This document shows positions 24,831 through 36,083 of a stretch of 64,000 bases of DNA, piece by piece. The stretch covers positions 14,231,105-14,295,104 of the forward strand of contig NC_059081.1 in NCBI RefSeq assembly GCF_020497125.1, given 5' to 3'. This DNA is from Mauremys mutica (lineage: Eukaryota > Chordata > Testudines > Geoemydidae). The notes beneath the pieces were generated by a model. It searched no databases. It worked only from the letters and a program-made list of their open reading frames with translations, and was not told where the DNA came from. Position 1 is the first letter of the stretch. Each line of letters starts with the position of its first letter. The translations under genes and the position numbers were made by a program.

Positions 24831-25294
24831 ATATCTAATACTTAAAAGATTGATTTAAACCATGCAGCATGAGGCTTCATATCCATTCCAAAATTTTTGT
24901 TAGCATTAACTATTATGACAACAGGGAAATGTGTGTAGTAATTCCTATGTTCAGATGTGAAGTCATTTAATACTGCTATTTGTTTTCATTGGTTGCAATG
25001 CTCTTGACCTCTTCTATTTCTGTTATATTACTTTTGAGATGTCATGTCCAAACAGAACACAGACACTATTATGTTTCAGCCTGAATATTTATCTGCTTTA
25101 ATACACCTATGACTGATTGCTTTTTTTCCCTCAGGGTTCTTGGGTTTTTTTTAGACTAGTACACCATATAAACCAGAAATTTTTATCTGGGCTGCCCACA
25201 ATGACACCTAGCTCTCTTTCCTCTCTTTTCTGCTAATGTAAGATCCATCAATGTATATGAATAATTTATATTGAACCTTCCAATGTGAATTAGA

Positions 25295-25370
25295 TAAATA
25301 TAGAAATATAGGGCTAACAAGGACCTCAAGAAGTCATCAAGTCCAGGCCCCCACATCTGTTTACAATGAA
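25295..25370 (-). repeat. CR1 LINE 3' tail (antisense)
   Basis: The minus strand reads CTGGACTTGATGACTTCTTG, AGGTCCTTGTTAGCCCTATA, the typical CR1 3' terminus (GACTTGATGACCTCTTGAGG type). Confidence 0.75.
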
Positions 25371-26680
25371 AGTTATATATGTACTATAGAATTGCTAAGG
25401 GGGTAGCTTTGAAGCAACTCAAAATTTTAGACTTGATTAACCTAACTAATGCTGCATTACCTAACGTTGCCACCTCACTGTTAACCCCACCCAGTTCAGA
25501 CCACTGATAAATAAGTTATACAACACAGGTCCTGTTATGGATTCTTGGGACACCCCACAATTAACCTCTTTTCCATGTTTAAATGACCATTTATTCCAAA
25601 AATCTTTATTTTCTGTCTCTTAAGCAGTTCAAGATAAAATTGGTCATTTGTATATATTCTCCCATCCAGCTTTCAGATTAAAAATGTCAGAATTTTAAAG
25701 GCAGTTCAGTACCAAAGTTTTGTTGGAATCACTGTTGATTTAAGTCTCACTTCTTATTTAGTAATCCTGTTTTTAATTTTGTAGTTTTAAACAGGGGGTT
25801 TGTGAAACCATCATGCCAGCTCTGCAGCTAAAATTAGCATGTGAAACAGTTGTGGAGATGTTCAGTATAACTATGAATGATTACTACTTAAAAAAATAAG
25901 CCTGTCACAAAATATTGTAACTATATTTAATACATATTTTGCTTTTAACAGCAGAAGTAAACAGCATAGACCTTACAACTCATAGTTAGTGAAGAGTTTA
26001 GTAGTGCTTATAAAGTTGTATCTAAAATATACCTTATTCATTCTATACTGAACATTTTGAAGACAGTCTAATATTATAATTACACACTATACAATAGCAG
26101 CATGTTCACACCACTATAGTTAAGTGTGTCAGCATTCTCATTATGTACCTCTTTTTTCAGGTTCTGAGTATTCTAGCCATAAAATTATAATGCAGTTTGA
26201 AAATTTGGCATATAAGATTTTAGTCCGGCAGCAATTTATTTTAGTCAAATAAGAATTAAAAAAATAACATCTCTATAATAAAGGAGACGACCCAAGTGCA
26301 TTTTGCACAATCAGCTTAAAGTTTCAAAACTGAAATTTGGAAAGAAGTAAGCTGACAGTATAGTCCAATCATTTTTAAATGAATGTGATTTTAAAATGTT
26401 GCAAAGTGGGTGCCACAAATGAACAATAACCACTTTTCACAAGGATTTTTACTGTACATTTGAATATACATGTCCTGTTTTCTATAGGTATGTAAACCAA
26501 TAGACAGAAGAACTTATTACTAAGCAAATAAGAAATTACTTACCTCCAGTTTTAAACACACACAGTGGTCAACATTAAAGCCGTGGAATGAGGTATCACA
26601 TTATTTCCTTACAGCTATTGTAAAAAATTATGATCAATATTTCAGCTTTTATGCCAATCATTGGCTTTTTATGAAGACAA
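25371..26680. other. Intergenic AT-rich stretch, nothing recognised
   Basis: No transposon termini, exon or RNA gene is visible. 26690-26760 and 26880-26983 have the look of the short hairpin repeats (AAGCATATGCTTAAGG). Confidence 0.4.
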
Positions 26681-26983
26681 CCATGCTGAGGATCTGATCA
26701 GGCAGTCCAACTGAAATCACTTGCCTGAGTAAGGAATGCAGATCAGGCCAAATGTTATGGGGAAAAAAATAAATTTAAAATATAGCAGCAGGTTCCTTGT
26801 GAAATGCCAGAACCTGAAGATGGAATTACAACCTTCATTTATGTAACATCCAAGGTTGCATTATTTATTATGGCCCTGATGGAGGAGAAACATCCCTAAA
26901 CAGAAGTGCACTTAAGCATATGCTTAAGGTTAACTTAAAGGAAAGAGCCTGCTTAAGTGCTTTCCTGAATTGTGACCAATATG

Positions 26984-27229
26984 CAGGGGCGGCTCTATGT
27001 ATTTTACCACCTCAAGCACTGCAGTCAGGCGGCTTTTGGTGGCATGCCTGCGGGAGGTCTGCCGGTAACGCGGATTCAGCGTACCCATCGCCGAATTGCC
27101 GCCAAAGCTGGGGGACTGGCGGACCTCCCGCAGGCATGCCGCTGAAGGCAGCCTGACTGCCGCTCTCACGGCAACCGGAAGGCCGCCCCAGGCACACGCT
27201 TGGTGTGCTGGTGCCTGGAGCCACCCCTG
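26984..27229. mobile_element. hAT-type MITE with perfect 8-bp target duplication, downstream of INSIG2
   Basis: The 246-bp element starts CAGGGGCGGCTCTA and ends TGGAGCCACCCCTG (12 of 14 inverse). CCAATATG lies on both sides (26976-26983 and 27230-27237). The CG-rich interior folds on itself: TGGCATGCCTGCGGGAGGTC (27042-27061) and GACCTCCCGCAGGCATGCC (27122-27140) are inverse copies. Intact duplications suggest a fairly recent insertion. Confidence 0.88.
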
Positions 27230-27518
27230 CCAATATGTGAAAATGTGCATGAGGCACTGAAATGTCATGGAGCTGTAATAAGCCAATGAAAAACCGTGGA
27301 GCTGCTGAACTGAGATCTCCAAATATCATTTGCTTATTTAAAAAATTTAAAAGCTTTGTCCATGCAAAAGTTTTTCCTTCTGGTGACTCTTATTGTTATT
27401 ACATGCTATTGGAGGCATTTCACTGCATATGTTATAAACTTCAGATATAAGCACACAAGATTGGAAAAAAAATTGCCTATATCAGGCTTCATGTACAATA
27501 CATACATAGACATTATTA

Positions 27519-27524
27519 TTTATT
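27519..27524 (-). terminator. INSIG2: INSIG2 polyadenylation signal AATAAA
   Basis: AATAAA on the minus strand, followed by a GT-rich stretch (TGTCTATGTATGTATTG), as expected around a cleavage site near 27500. It is the first canonical hexamer after the stop codon. Confidence 0.55.
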
Positions 27525-27889
27525 AAAACTTCTCTAAACATGTATTTGTTCTTTGGACCAACTTCAGTCTCCTTATGTGACTGTAACGTGTTTTAAAAAT
27601 CTTTCATGGAAGATTAAAAATAATAATAATTAAAATGCAATAAAAGAGCTTGCTTAAACAACATCAAGACAGCGAAGTCAAGAAACAAGAGGTGGGGACG
27701 TTCCAGGCCTAATTCACTGCTGGCATAATCAGGCAGACGTCAATTTAAATCAATCGGGGGGGGTGTCTATTTGAAGCAAAGGTGAGTTTGTCCTATAATC
27801 TCAAGGGGGAATTGCAAAGCCAAAAAAAGGGAAACTTGGGGGTAAGCCCCAAAATATAGGCCAGATTCCAACACACACACACTGACAGA

Positions 27890-28105
27890 AAGAGAAGTGG
27901 TTAGTGTAATAACCTCCATCTTGGAAGACCTGGGATCAAGTCCCTGCTCTGCCACAGATTTCCTGTGTGACCTTGGGCAAGAAATTTAGCCTCTCTGTGC
28001 CTCAGTTCCCCAGCTATAAAATGAGGATTACAGTACTTCCCTATCTCACAGTGGGGGTAGTGAGGATAAATACATTATAGAGTTTGAGACACTTAGATAT
28101 TACAA
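27890..28105 (+). repeat. MIR SINE within the INSIG2 3'UTR, opposite to the gene
   Basis: AGTGGTTAGTGTAATA, CCTGCTCTGCCACAG, TGTGTGACCTTGGGCAAG and CTCTGTGCCTCAGTTCCCC mark a full-length-like MIR, from the tRNA-derived head through the core. It lies between the INSIG2 stop codon and its first polyadenylation signal. Confidence 0.9.
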
Positions 28106-28750
28106 AATGGGGCCATACACGTACCTAAAATAGAACCTTCCCCCACCCACTACTCCCACAGACTTCAGCCAGACTACTTGTCGAGTAAGGTATTACTCAG
28201 CATGACTAGTAGTGTCAGAATCTGGCCCTAGGTGATGCATGTTTTCGTTAATCAGTAGCAAGGCTGTGATTCTGTTCAGGGGAAAAGACATGTTTATGAC
28301 TAGCTACCAGCATGAGTTGCAATATCTTCAGCCTTAATTCTGAATTCTCTGGCTTTTGCTAAACTATCAAAAACTTCAATTCCTCAAATTGCCTAGAAAA
28401 AATGAAGCAGAATTTTCAGCTACAGTACAGTAACTCAAAGGTCTGTTTGGCACTGTAACATTGTGGAAAAAGATGGTAAACCTAGTTTAAACTGGCAAAA
28501 AACCAATCTTGTCTATGAACAAATATTGTCAAATGTATTGCATACGAGTGTTACTTCACAGTAATCAGACACCAAGGTTTCTAACTGACTTGCAGAAGCA
28601 GCAATCACAGATTGCAATAACGTGTACCATTCAAGGGGGGCGAGGGACTGCATTTTGGCAATTTTATAGTCAAAATGTTCCTTATAGCATGTTCTTCCGA
28701 CAGTTGTTTGTCATATATTTTCCTGTATAAAAGATGTATTTTGCCTTTCC

Positions 28751-28792
28751 TCAGTCCTGGTGAGATTTTTCTGCAATGACTTTGCATTCATA
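28751..28792 (-). CDS. INSIG2: INSIG2 coding exon 5 (residues 213-225 and stop)
   Basis: A pyrimidine-rich acceptor ending TTTTGCAG precedes 28792. The 42 bases encode [13 protein letters not shown] and a TGA stop at 28753-28751. This is the short cytosolic tail and includes C215. The KSHQE tail of human INSIG2 is preserved apart from a conservative last residue. Confidence 0.94.
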   Translation of the reverse strand, partial: YECKVIAEKSHQD

Positions 28793-31700
28793 CTGCAAAA
28801 CAACCAAAGAAAGTGAAAATTATTTGAGAACAAGGATTTATACAATGAAGTTCTGAGTTAGACAGCTGTGAAAGGGAGGGATCTACCTAGCAACTGACAC
28901 AACAGCTCTACTCACACTTTCCCCAGATCAGTTCAGGCCCCCAAACTCCCATGCTTTTCAGGATACCCTCACCAACTACAGTTCATTTTGTACACAATCT
29001 GTGCAGAGTGCTGGCATTCTATGCTTCCTTGCATAGCAAAAGAGAACCTAAGTACATTAGCTATTAACTTAGGGCTTATGCAGCTTTTTTCCCCCAAACA
29101 TGGTGTTCTTATTTTGGCCTTAATCCTGCAAAGGCTTGTGCACATACAGAATGGAATGAACACAATGAAATGGGGAACCCTTTAGGATATGTGGGGCACT
29201 CAGCAGCGGACAGAACTTCTGCTGGTGGCAGGGACATGTTGACCAAACCGAAAAGCACTGTCTCTGGACTTCCATCTTAGTCCACATTTGCAATTTGAAT
29301 AACTGGTTGGTGTTTATTAGGAAAGAATTTTTTAAAACCAGATAATACTAGCCCAGTACCCTCCCCCGCAAATAAAATAAACCCTCACTTACCATTGCCA
29401 GCTGCCTACCAATGTTCCCCACAGTAATGCCACCAGCAAAAAATATACATGGTAACCAGGAACGAACATAAAGGAAATCTGGAGATGTATACCTAGAAAG
29501 GAATACAAGTTTGCATTGTTATCTGTTTACTGCCAACATTGAACTTAACCCTGTGCACAATCCTTTCGTCAAAAAAACTTACATTTTTAAAGTTAGGCAC
29601 AGAGATAGATATACTGAGAAATCTGGATATGGGAATAGATTAGCCTAAAGATACACACACTTGTAGTAGAAAGTTTGATTTCTTACTGCAAATACCAAAT
29701 TTACTACCCATCCATTCATTCATTCATTCTAATATCCTTTCTCTGTTTGATCCAGGTTGTTTTGCTGTTGCTAATGTTGCAGTTTTACAACTCCAAACCA
29801 AAATCTCGGTCTTACACACACATAAGCACTCATATGAATAGTCCAATTACAGTAAAGTAAAGTGTTTATGTCTAAGCAAGTTTGGGGCTCAAGCTAAGTC
29901 AGATCTACCTTCAATGTTCTTGTTTACTAATCTAACATGACCACCACTTAACCAGAAGAAAAATAAAGACTCACTGGTAAACCCCATTGTAGACCAGAAG
30001 CTGTGATACCAAGGTGGCCAGAAAAGCAATTCCTATTCCAAGACCAAAGCCACTTCGTGATCTATCAAAGGTCCACCATAGTCCAATTGAAAGCGCCGCT
30101 AGCGTAAGAGACAACTGTATGTTGTTGGCAAAATCCACTTTCTGTGGTCATTTGTTAAGGATCACTTTTAAAGTGCCAACTTCAGGTGAAGATCAATATT
30201 TACTTTAACTAACTTTTGACCTGAAAAATAACACAGTCCTACATAATAACACCACCTAGCTCTTGCATAAACACGGCTCTCTTCACTTAATACAACTAAA
30301 TGGTATACGAATACTATAATAATAATTTTAAAGTATTTTATCTGAGTTAAGAAAAATATTTACTTAAAATGTTATTTTATGTTTACAATATTTTTTAAAC
30401 CCATAATGTTGTCTCAGGACTTTGTTACAAACTGTACAAGTGTTTTAAAGTACAAGGAGACTAGCCAGAAATTAAGTGGAATACCAGATTTTTTGACAGA
30501 TTTACTGTAAAAATATTACTGTTCAGATGAAGAAGTACCAATGACAGTCCAGCCTCACCTGTTGCTCCTTTAATATCCTAAGGTTAAAGCCTTAATTCTA
30601 CCATTAAATTGCCAAAATACCATATATCTTATGTTGTTGCCTACCGAAATACGGTCATTTGGAAAAACAAAATCTATTTAATGTTAATAACTATTACACG
30701 TTTTTAATTAGAATAGTATTTTTATCTAGTAAAACATTTATTCAGAATCTTGTTTGCTTTTAAATAAGCTACAGCTATGCAAATATGATAAATTAATAAT
30801 CCTAGACACGTTTTGTAGCACTTTGTCCTCTTCAAAACACTTTGCAAATATCAACTAATTCATTTTCTCAAAATCTCTATAAGAATGTACCGTTAAAGAG
30901 AGATTGTTAACTTTCATAAGCCTAAACTTAGATTTAGGGGGTAACAAATGTACAGGTAAATAGGTTGTCCTGGTCTCAACCACGGGAATCCACCGGCCTG
31001 GAGAAAGATCTAGTGCAGTAGTCTACAAGAAATGGGGTAAACTGGATGGTAACAGAGAGAGAATGGCAGACACAAGGACACAATGACCAAAAGTCAGATC
31101 AAATGCTGTTATTTTAAAGTGAGATGAACTGAAGCTCAGGCTTTTCAGGAAGCCACTTAGAAGAAAGTAGAGTTGCTACACTAATAATTGTTATGGAAGA
31201 GGCACTGCTTCCTTAAAAATGTGGAATGGCTGATAGCAAACTGCAGAGGTGTTTGCTGAAAGTAATCTGACTCATGAGGAGTTCACCACTCAATTTTCAA
31301 GAAACATGTCAGAATTTCTTAGGGTCCTTTATCTGAATGTGCCCACAGTCAAGGGATGGTCAGAAGTTGGTGGCATCCATGAGATCAGATGGACACGTCT
31401 TCAAATATGGGAGAACTGAGGCCTGCAAGAGAATATTAGCAGACCCTAGCTTTGATAGCGCCAACTTTTCTGGCCACACTAGATAGGATGGGGTATTGTG
31501 GGAAAAGAACAACATCCATCCAAAGGTAAGGCCACTTGAATGGGAACGCAGCCCATTTTCCATGCCTTCCTTTGGCATCTCATTTCATCCATTCTCTCTC
31601 TTCTGGTTCTCTTTCATCTGGAAAGAAGAAAGAGAGCCAGCACCACATGGCTAGGGAGTTTTCACCACCACACCAGCAATTCTCTGCAGACCATAGTCTG

Positions 31701-34700
31701 GGACCTGATGCTAAAGATGAAAGAATGAGCCTTCTAGAGATTCTTAATTGTCTTTTTAATTAGTTATCTTTGAGTCTAGGTTTGGTAGACTAGTTAATTG
31801 CCTTAACTTGGAGAGGGAGACCCGATACATGCTGACACAAAGCACAACTGCTCATGGGTTGTCAGTGAGGCATCACAGTCCATTCTGAGGATGTTTTTGT
31901 CCAATGGGCTTCTGGGAATCATGACTCCTTCATCCAGGGCTAGTATTAATCTAATGTAAAGTTGTACATGGATTTTTGAGAATTCAGCAGAAAAACGATG
32001 GATTTCACATCATGCCACATTGACTCACTTGTAACTTCTCTCCTTTCCGCATATACTAAGGCAAGTCACTTAGCCTATCTGCATCTCAGTCCCCCGTCTG
32101 TAAAACAGGGATAATAACGCTTATTCGCTTTTGTAAAATGCTTTGAGATCCATGAATAACCAATGTCAAGTATTTTTTTCCTACCAATTTTTTCCCCATG
32201 CTTAGCAAAGTGCACACTCTTCACTGATGCTGCTACACATGTGAAGTTTGGTCTTTAAAACTGTAACTGTATTGAGTTTACAATAAGTGCAAGAAGAGCA
32301 TAAACTCCTTTCCCATATGTACTTTAATAACTCTAAAAAAGACACAAATATATATTTAAAAAAACTGGGTGAGAGATTTCAGTTTAAGTGGTATTTCCAG
32401 AAACTTATATGCATGACCTTCATTAACTAGTGCAGCTACTGACATTCTATAACAGTTTTAACTCTAAGCTACACTCTGTATGTTCTTTTAAAACATTATA
32501 CATCATATTTTAGAAACATTGTGAGCAGCTATTTAACCTTTGGTTCACCAGAAACTAATTTGTTACTGCAAACTTCATTACCACATAGAAGGATACAGCA
32601 CTAGCATGATTGATACCCACGAAGACTGCTACACATCGCATTACACTGGACCATTCTCTCTTAAATTTATGTGGCTCTCCCAGATGTCTGTCCATGCAGG
32701 GATACAACAACCCAATCACAGCTGTGGAAATATGAAAGAAAAAATTAACAATTAAAACATCTGCAATATTTAGCTGCACTAGAGACAATCTAGACCAAGA
32801 TGCTTCTGCAACCATAAAAAAAAAATATTTTTCAAACACTGTCAAGATTTAAAAATAAAAATAAAGGCATTTCAGATAGTTTAGGCCCAAAACATAAGTT
32901 ATTATTAAAAGGCTGCCTTAAAATTCAGTGAAAACAGCTATATGTTTGTAATTTAAAATTCCCCTGCTGCATCTTCAGCCACAGCAGCTTTGCGCTGGTG
33001 CATAACACCAGGAAGGGGTGAAAATAAACTAAAAGTGGGATTTTCTAAACATTGTCAATACTTTTCCTGAAACACTCACTATACGTAGTTCCACCTATAA
33101 AGACAGTTGCTACCCCAGCTGGGAGGCACACTTGGAAGTGCTGTTTAATGTTACACTGTTTCAGTATGTAAGAAGCAGGGGCTCAGGAGGTAGCTTTGAA
33201 TTCTAACACCTATTATGGTGGTAGGTTGGATGCATCTCACAGGAGATGTTTTCCATGTGCCAGAGAGGAACCTGATCTACAGGGTTTAAGAAATAAATGA
33301 AAAATCACCAGTGAAGCAGCATCAGAAATTGCCATGTAACCAGCATTCTAGCTGAGGACATGGGGCCCAACTGATAGGTTACAGTGGCAGATGAAAAAAG
33401 TCTCTGCAAATAGCACTGATGGATGGCTATGAAAAATCTCTCTTCATTTGTGTCTTTGGGATGAGTAAATTAGGCCTAATGCCTAGGGGGTCGTTCGAAG
33501 AATTACATATTTTGTGGTTTTGCATATCTGCTTACAGGGGGTGATGGAGAGGGAGAAGTCATACCCCAGAGACATATTAATGTAAATCAGGTTGTGTAGG
33601 TAGGGGTAGCAGAACAACACATGAGTTATCCAGCAGATCACCTTGAGTAGGTTGCAAACATTAATCCCTCAGGTAGCACTTGTGTGCTAGACAGACAGGA
33701 GCAGGCGAGGAAGAATTGTGAAACATTCCTACAAAGAGATACTGTAGTATTTAAAGCTGGAAGAAATCGACTAAGAACATGCAACCTTGTAAGTCAATTT
33801 CAGCATAGAAGTTCAGCTTGTCACCTCAAAATGTGACAAAGCCTGAACCTTAGAGTTTCCTGGTAAAGAGTTTGTAGGTATGTAATGGTCTCAATTGCTT
33901 GCTAAGAGAGTGACACTATTGCAAATGGGACACTGTCATTTCAACTCCCAGAACAAATCCTTTAGGTAGAAACAACTGGAGTAGACTGTGCACTGAAAAT
34001 AGTGTGGGAGCATGGTGTGTAACTAAATGAGAACAGTAGGCATACCGCTGACCCTTTAAATCTTTTCAGAGCCTGTCTCCCCTCTCTCTTGTAAGCCCCA
34101 TGGACATAAAAGGCGCATCTTACTAACAGATAATTTTACAGAGCTACATCCATGTATTCTCTTTTACAAAAGAAACCTGAGATCATTCTTACTGTAAAAA
34201 GACATAATAGATATGTTGTTGGATAGCTGAGCCCTGGTACAAATAAGAAAGAAAAAATCCTTCGAGATGGCCAAATCAAACTGCTCTATCAGTAAATCAA
34301 ACCCCTCATGAGCTCTATGTCAAGACAACCAATTTAAGCATAAAAAAATATGCAGCAAATACAGGGCACCATAGCAGCAAGATTAGAGAATAAGAGCTAT
34401 GTTAGACAGGCAACTTACAGATACAAGTATATAACTATGACCAAAATATTCCAAATACAGAGAGAACAAAACCGACATATTGAGACAGCTATTTGGACAG
34501 TTTCCTCTCAGATCAGGCTCTTCTATGAAATCTGTGGTGAAATGATTCAACACTATACCATAAGAAAAGTAAATAGATAAAATATTTGACTTAAAAATTG
34601 CCTTTAGCAAAACCCTGCTGCCAGAAGTGCCCAGTAGACCAAAGGTAAGTTTACTGATTTGTATTACCACCCACAGAGGCAAATGGACTCCTCACTCTTA

Positions 34701-36083
34701 TTAAAATCAAGCTCAAGGAAGACACTGTCTTTAAAATAAAGGTCTACTTATAATCGAATTCCCCCATCCAGCTGCTCAGAATAATCCACTGGTGAAGTGT
34801 TATATTGACCCATGGGAAAAGTCTTACACTGTGTTCTGAAGCCCAAACTCTGTCAGACTTTTAAAGGGAGCAGATTTCAGAGAACATCCATTGTTAACAA
34901 TGTGCCACTGACAAGAGCAAAGCAGCACCTTGTGCCTATATCTCCAGAGGCTATGGCTACACTGGCACTTTACAGAGCTGCAACTTTCTCGCTCAGGAGT
35001 GTGAAAAAACACCCTCCTGAGCGCAGCAAATTACAGCGCTGTAAAGCGCCAGTGTAAACAGTGCCCCAGCTAATCCCCTCGTGGAGTTGGAGTACCTGCA
35101 GCGCTGGGAGAGCTCTCCCAGCGCTGGCGCCGCGACCACACTCGCACTTCAATGTGCTGCTGTGGGAGCAGTCCCACGGCAGCGTTTTGAAGTTTTGAAT
35201 GTAGCCATGGCCTTACGATATAGGGGGACAGCTGCGTTCTAGACCACGTGGAACTTTACAGATCTAAACCTGCACCTTGACCCGTACTCAAGAAGCAAAC
35301 AGGAAGCTGGGGCAAAAATAGCATACTCTCATTACGGCTTACAGAAGACAAGGCAAACTACTCCATGCTGCAAAATCTGGGATCTCCAGGTTCCTTTCCA
35401 GAGTTGCTCACAAAGGGCATGGCAGTAATCTAGCCTCAAGGTTACAATCGTATGGATTTCAGTGGATTGCCAAATTCTGTTTTCCTAATCCTGAAAACGG
35501 AGCATAATCTTCTGACTCAAGAATTCAGCACAGCAGGGCTCAAACTAGCTAATATTTAGTCCTGCCTCAGTACAGGGGACTGGACTAGACGACCTATCAA
35601 GGTCCTTTCCAGTCCTACATTTCTACGATTTTATGATTCACCCTACAACTTCTGTAAAATGTACACCAATCTTTTGGAGAGGAAACAGATGGATGGGAAA
35701 GGGGGCAGGACTAGATCCAAAATTTTAAATCTTCCATATTTTTCTACTAATGAAGGATTTTTAATTTCCTCACTACCACCACCACCCTTCACACACACAC
35801 ACACAAAACATACAGACAGTTGGCACCTTCTGACATTACCTGAGGCTGTGCCACAGCAAGGTGGTACCCACCAAGCTGAAGAGAAGATGCTTGTGATCAC
35901 ATCTGGTGGAAAGAGCGTGACATTTCTCTGAATCTGTAGCAAGTTTAATACTAATGCAAGAAACACGCCAATAAAAAACAGCACTAATCCACGTATCACC
36001 AAGTTTATGCCATGACTGGTTACAGACGAAATGTATGGACCACACTTTTTTGATATGGTTGGTGCTGCATCGCTTTCTGCCAT
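28751..36083 (-). CDS. INSIG2: INSIG2, insulin-induced gene 2 protein (complete CDS, five coding exons)
   Basis: Polytopic ER membrane protein. When sterol is abundant INSIG proteins bind SCAP and keep SCAP-SREBP in the ER, and they bring ubiquitin ligases to HMG-CoA reductase. Joining 36083-35840, 32721-32597, 30141-29975, 29492-29393 and 28792-28751 on the minus strand gives 678 bases, 225 residues plus a TGA stop, the same length as human INSIG2. Every intron is GT-AG and phases match. The N-terminus has [10 protein letters not shown], followed by the hydrophobic first membrane segment (about residues 28-50), [11 protein letters not shown] (71-81), [18 protein letters not shown] in exon 3 and [12 protein letters not shown] in exon 4. 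F115 and T136 (oxysterol binding in human INSIG2), D149 (needed for SCAP binding) and C215 are all kept. The C-terminus reads KSHQD, against KSHQE as I recall the human protein. INSIG2 rather than INSIG1 is called because INSIG1 has a much longer N-terminus. No break or frameshift is seen. Confidence 0.97.
29393..29492 (-). CDS. INSIG2: INSIG2 coding exon 4 (residues 179-212)
   Basis: Acceptor CTTTCTAG precedes 29492 and donor GTAAGT follows 29393. The 100 bases complete Gln179 and encode [33 protein letters not shown], the last membrane segment of the protein. Too short to stand out as an open frame, it was found by searching for the expected INSIG2 residues. Confidence 0.95.
29706..29730 (+). 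repeat. (CATT)n microsatellite in an INSIG2 intron
   Basis: CCATCCATTCATTCATTCATTC is directly visible. Confidence 0.8.
29975..30141 (-). CDS. INSIG2: INSIG2 coding exon 3 (residues 124-179)
   Basis: Acceptor ACCACAG precedes 30141 and donor GTGAGT follows 29975. The 167 bases encode [10 protein letters not shown] through LLVYNGVY, plus the first two bases of the Gln179 codon. T136 and D149 (in [10 protein letters not shown]) fall here. D149 corresponds to the Asp that human INSIG2 needs for SCAP binding. Confidence 0.96.
30142..32596 (-). other. INSIG2: INSIG2 intron between coding exons 2 and 3
   Basis: A 2.45-kb intron. Apart from the MIR piece at 32058-32165, I recognise nothing in it. 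Confidence 0.85.
32058..32165 (+). repeat. MIR SINE fragment in an INSIG2 intron
   Basis: GGCAAGTCACTTAGCCTATC, TCTGTAAAACAGGGATAATA and AAATGCTTTGAGATCC are MIR core and tail. Confidence 0.85.
32597..32721 (-). CDS. INSIG2: INSIG2 coding exon 2 (residues 82-123)
   Basis: Acceptor TTTCCACAG directly precedes 32721 and donor GTATCC directly follows 32597. The 125 bases encode [10 protein letters not shown] through GINHASA, including the cytosolic loop [14 protein letters not shown] and F115 of the sterol-binding membrane segment. It ends in phase 0. Confidence 0.96.
34949..35212. mobile_element. Foldback MITE (GGCTACACTGGCACTTTACAG family) in an INSIG2 intron
   Basis: The ends GGCTATGGCTACAC and GTAGCCATGGCC are inverse. 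Inner CACTTTACAGAGCTGCAACT and TTACAGCGCTGTAAAGCGCC, and GCGCTGGGAGAGCTCTCCCAGCGC, are strong palindromes. The copy at 52593-52813 shares the same building blocks in the opposite order. Confidence 0.8.
35545..35640 (+). repeat. CR1 LINE 3' tail
   Basis: GGACTGGACTAGACGACCTA, TCAAGGTCCTTTCCAGTCC, TACATTTCTACGATTTTATG is the characteristic CR1 3' terminus with its short terminal repeat (TTCTACGATTTTATGATT). Confidence 0.92.
35840..36083 (-). CDS. INSIG2: INSIG2 coding exon 1 (residues 1-81)
   Basis: ATG at 36083-36081 starts MAESDAAP, aligning with the start of human INSIG2. The exon ends TCAG at 35840, followed by the donor GTAATG. It is 244 bases, leaving one base of the next codon (phase 1), which exon 3 completes as GCT (Ala82). 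The exon probably extends upstream as 5'UTR to an acceptor at 36175 (TTTTCACAG) or 36197 (TTTTTTTCAG). Both look usable and I cannot choose between them. The reading frame continues past the donor for about 65 codons, but that stretch is intron. Confidence 0.96.

Larger units (their letters stand above)
27500..28750 (-). other. INSIG2: INSIG2 3' untranslated region (inferred extent)
   Basis: Reading leftward from the stop codon, no AATAAA or ATTAAA is seen until 27524-27519, so the shortest well-signalled 3'UTR is about 1.25 kb. It includes an antisense MIR at 27890-28105. A second AATAAA at 26869-26864 could serve a longer isoform. Confidence 0.6.
32722..35839 (-). other. INSIG2: INSIG2 intron between coding exons 1 and 2
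   Basis: A 3.1-kb intron holding a foldback MITE (34949-35212) and a CR1 tail (35545-35640). The part from 32722 to 34948 has no recognised feature. Confidence 0.85.

Noticed and set aside
35643..35837. C-terminal 65 residues of the open frame that begins INSIG2
   Set aside because: The frame runs past the GTAATG donor at 35839 into intron. INSIG2 homology stops exactly at the junction and resumes at 32721.
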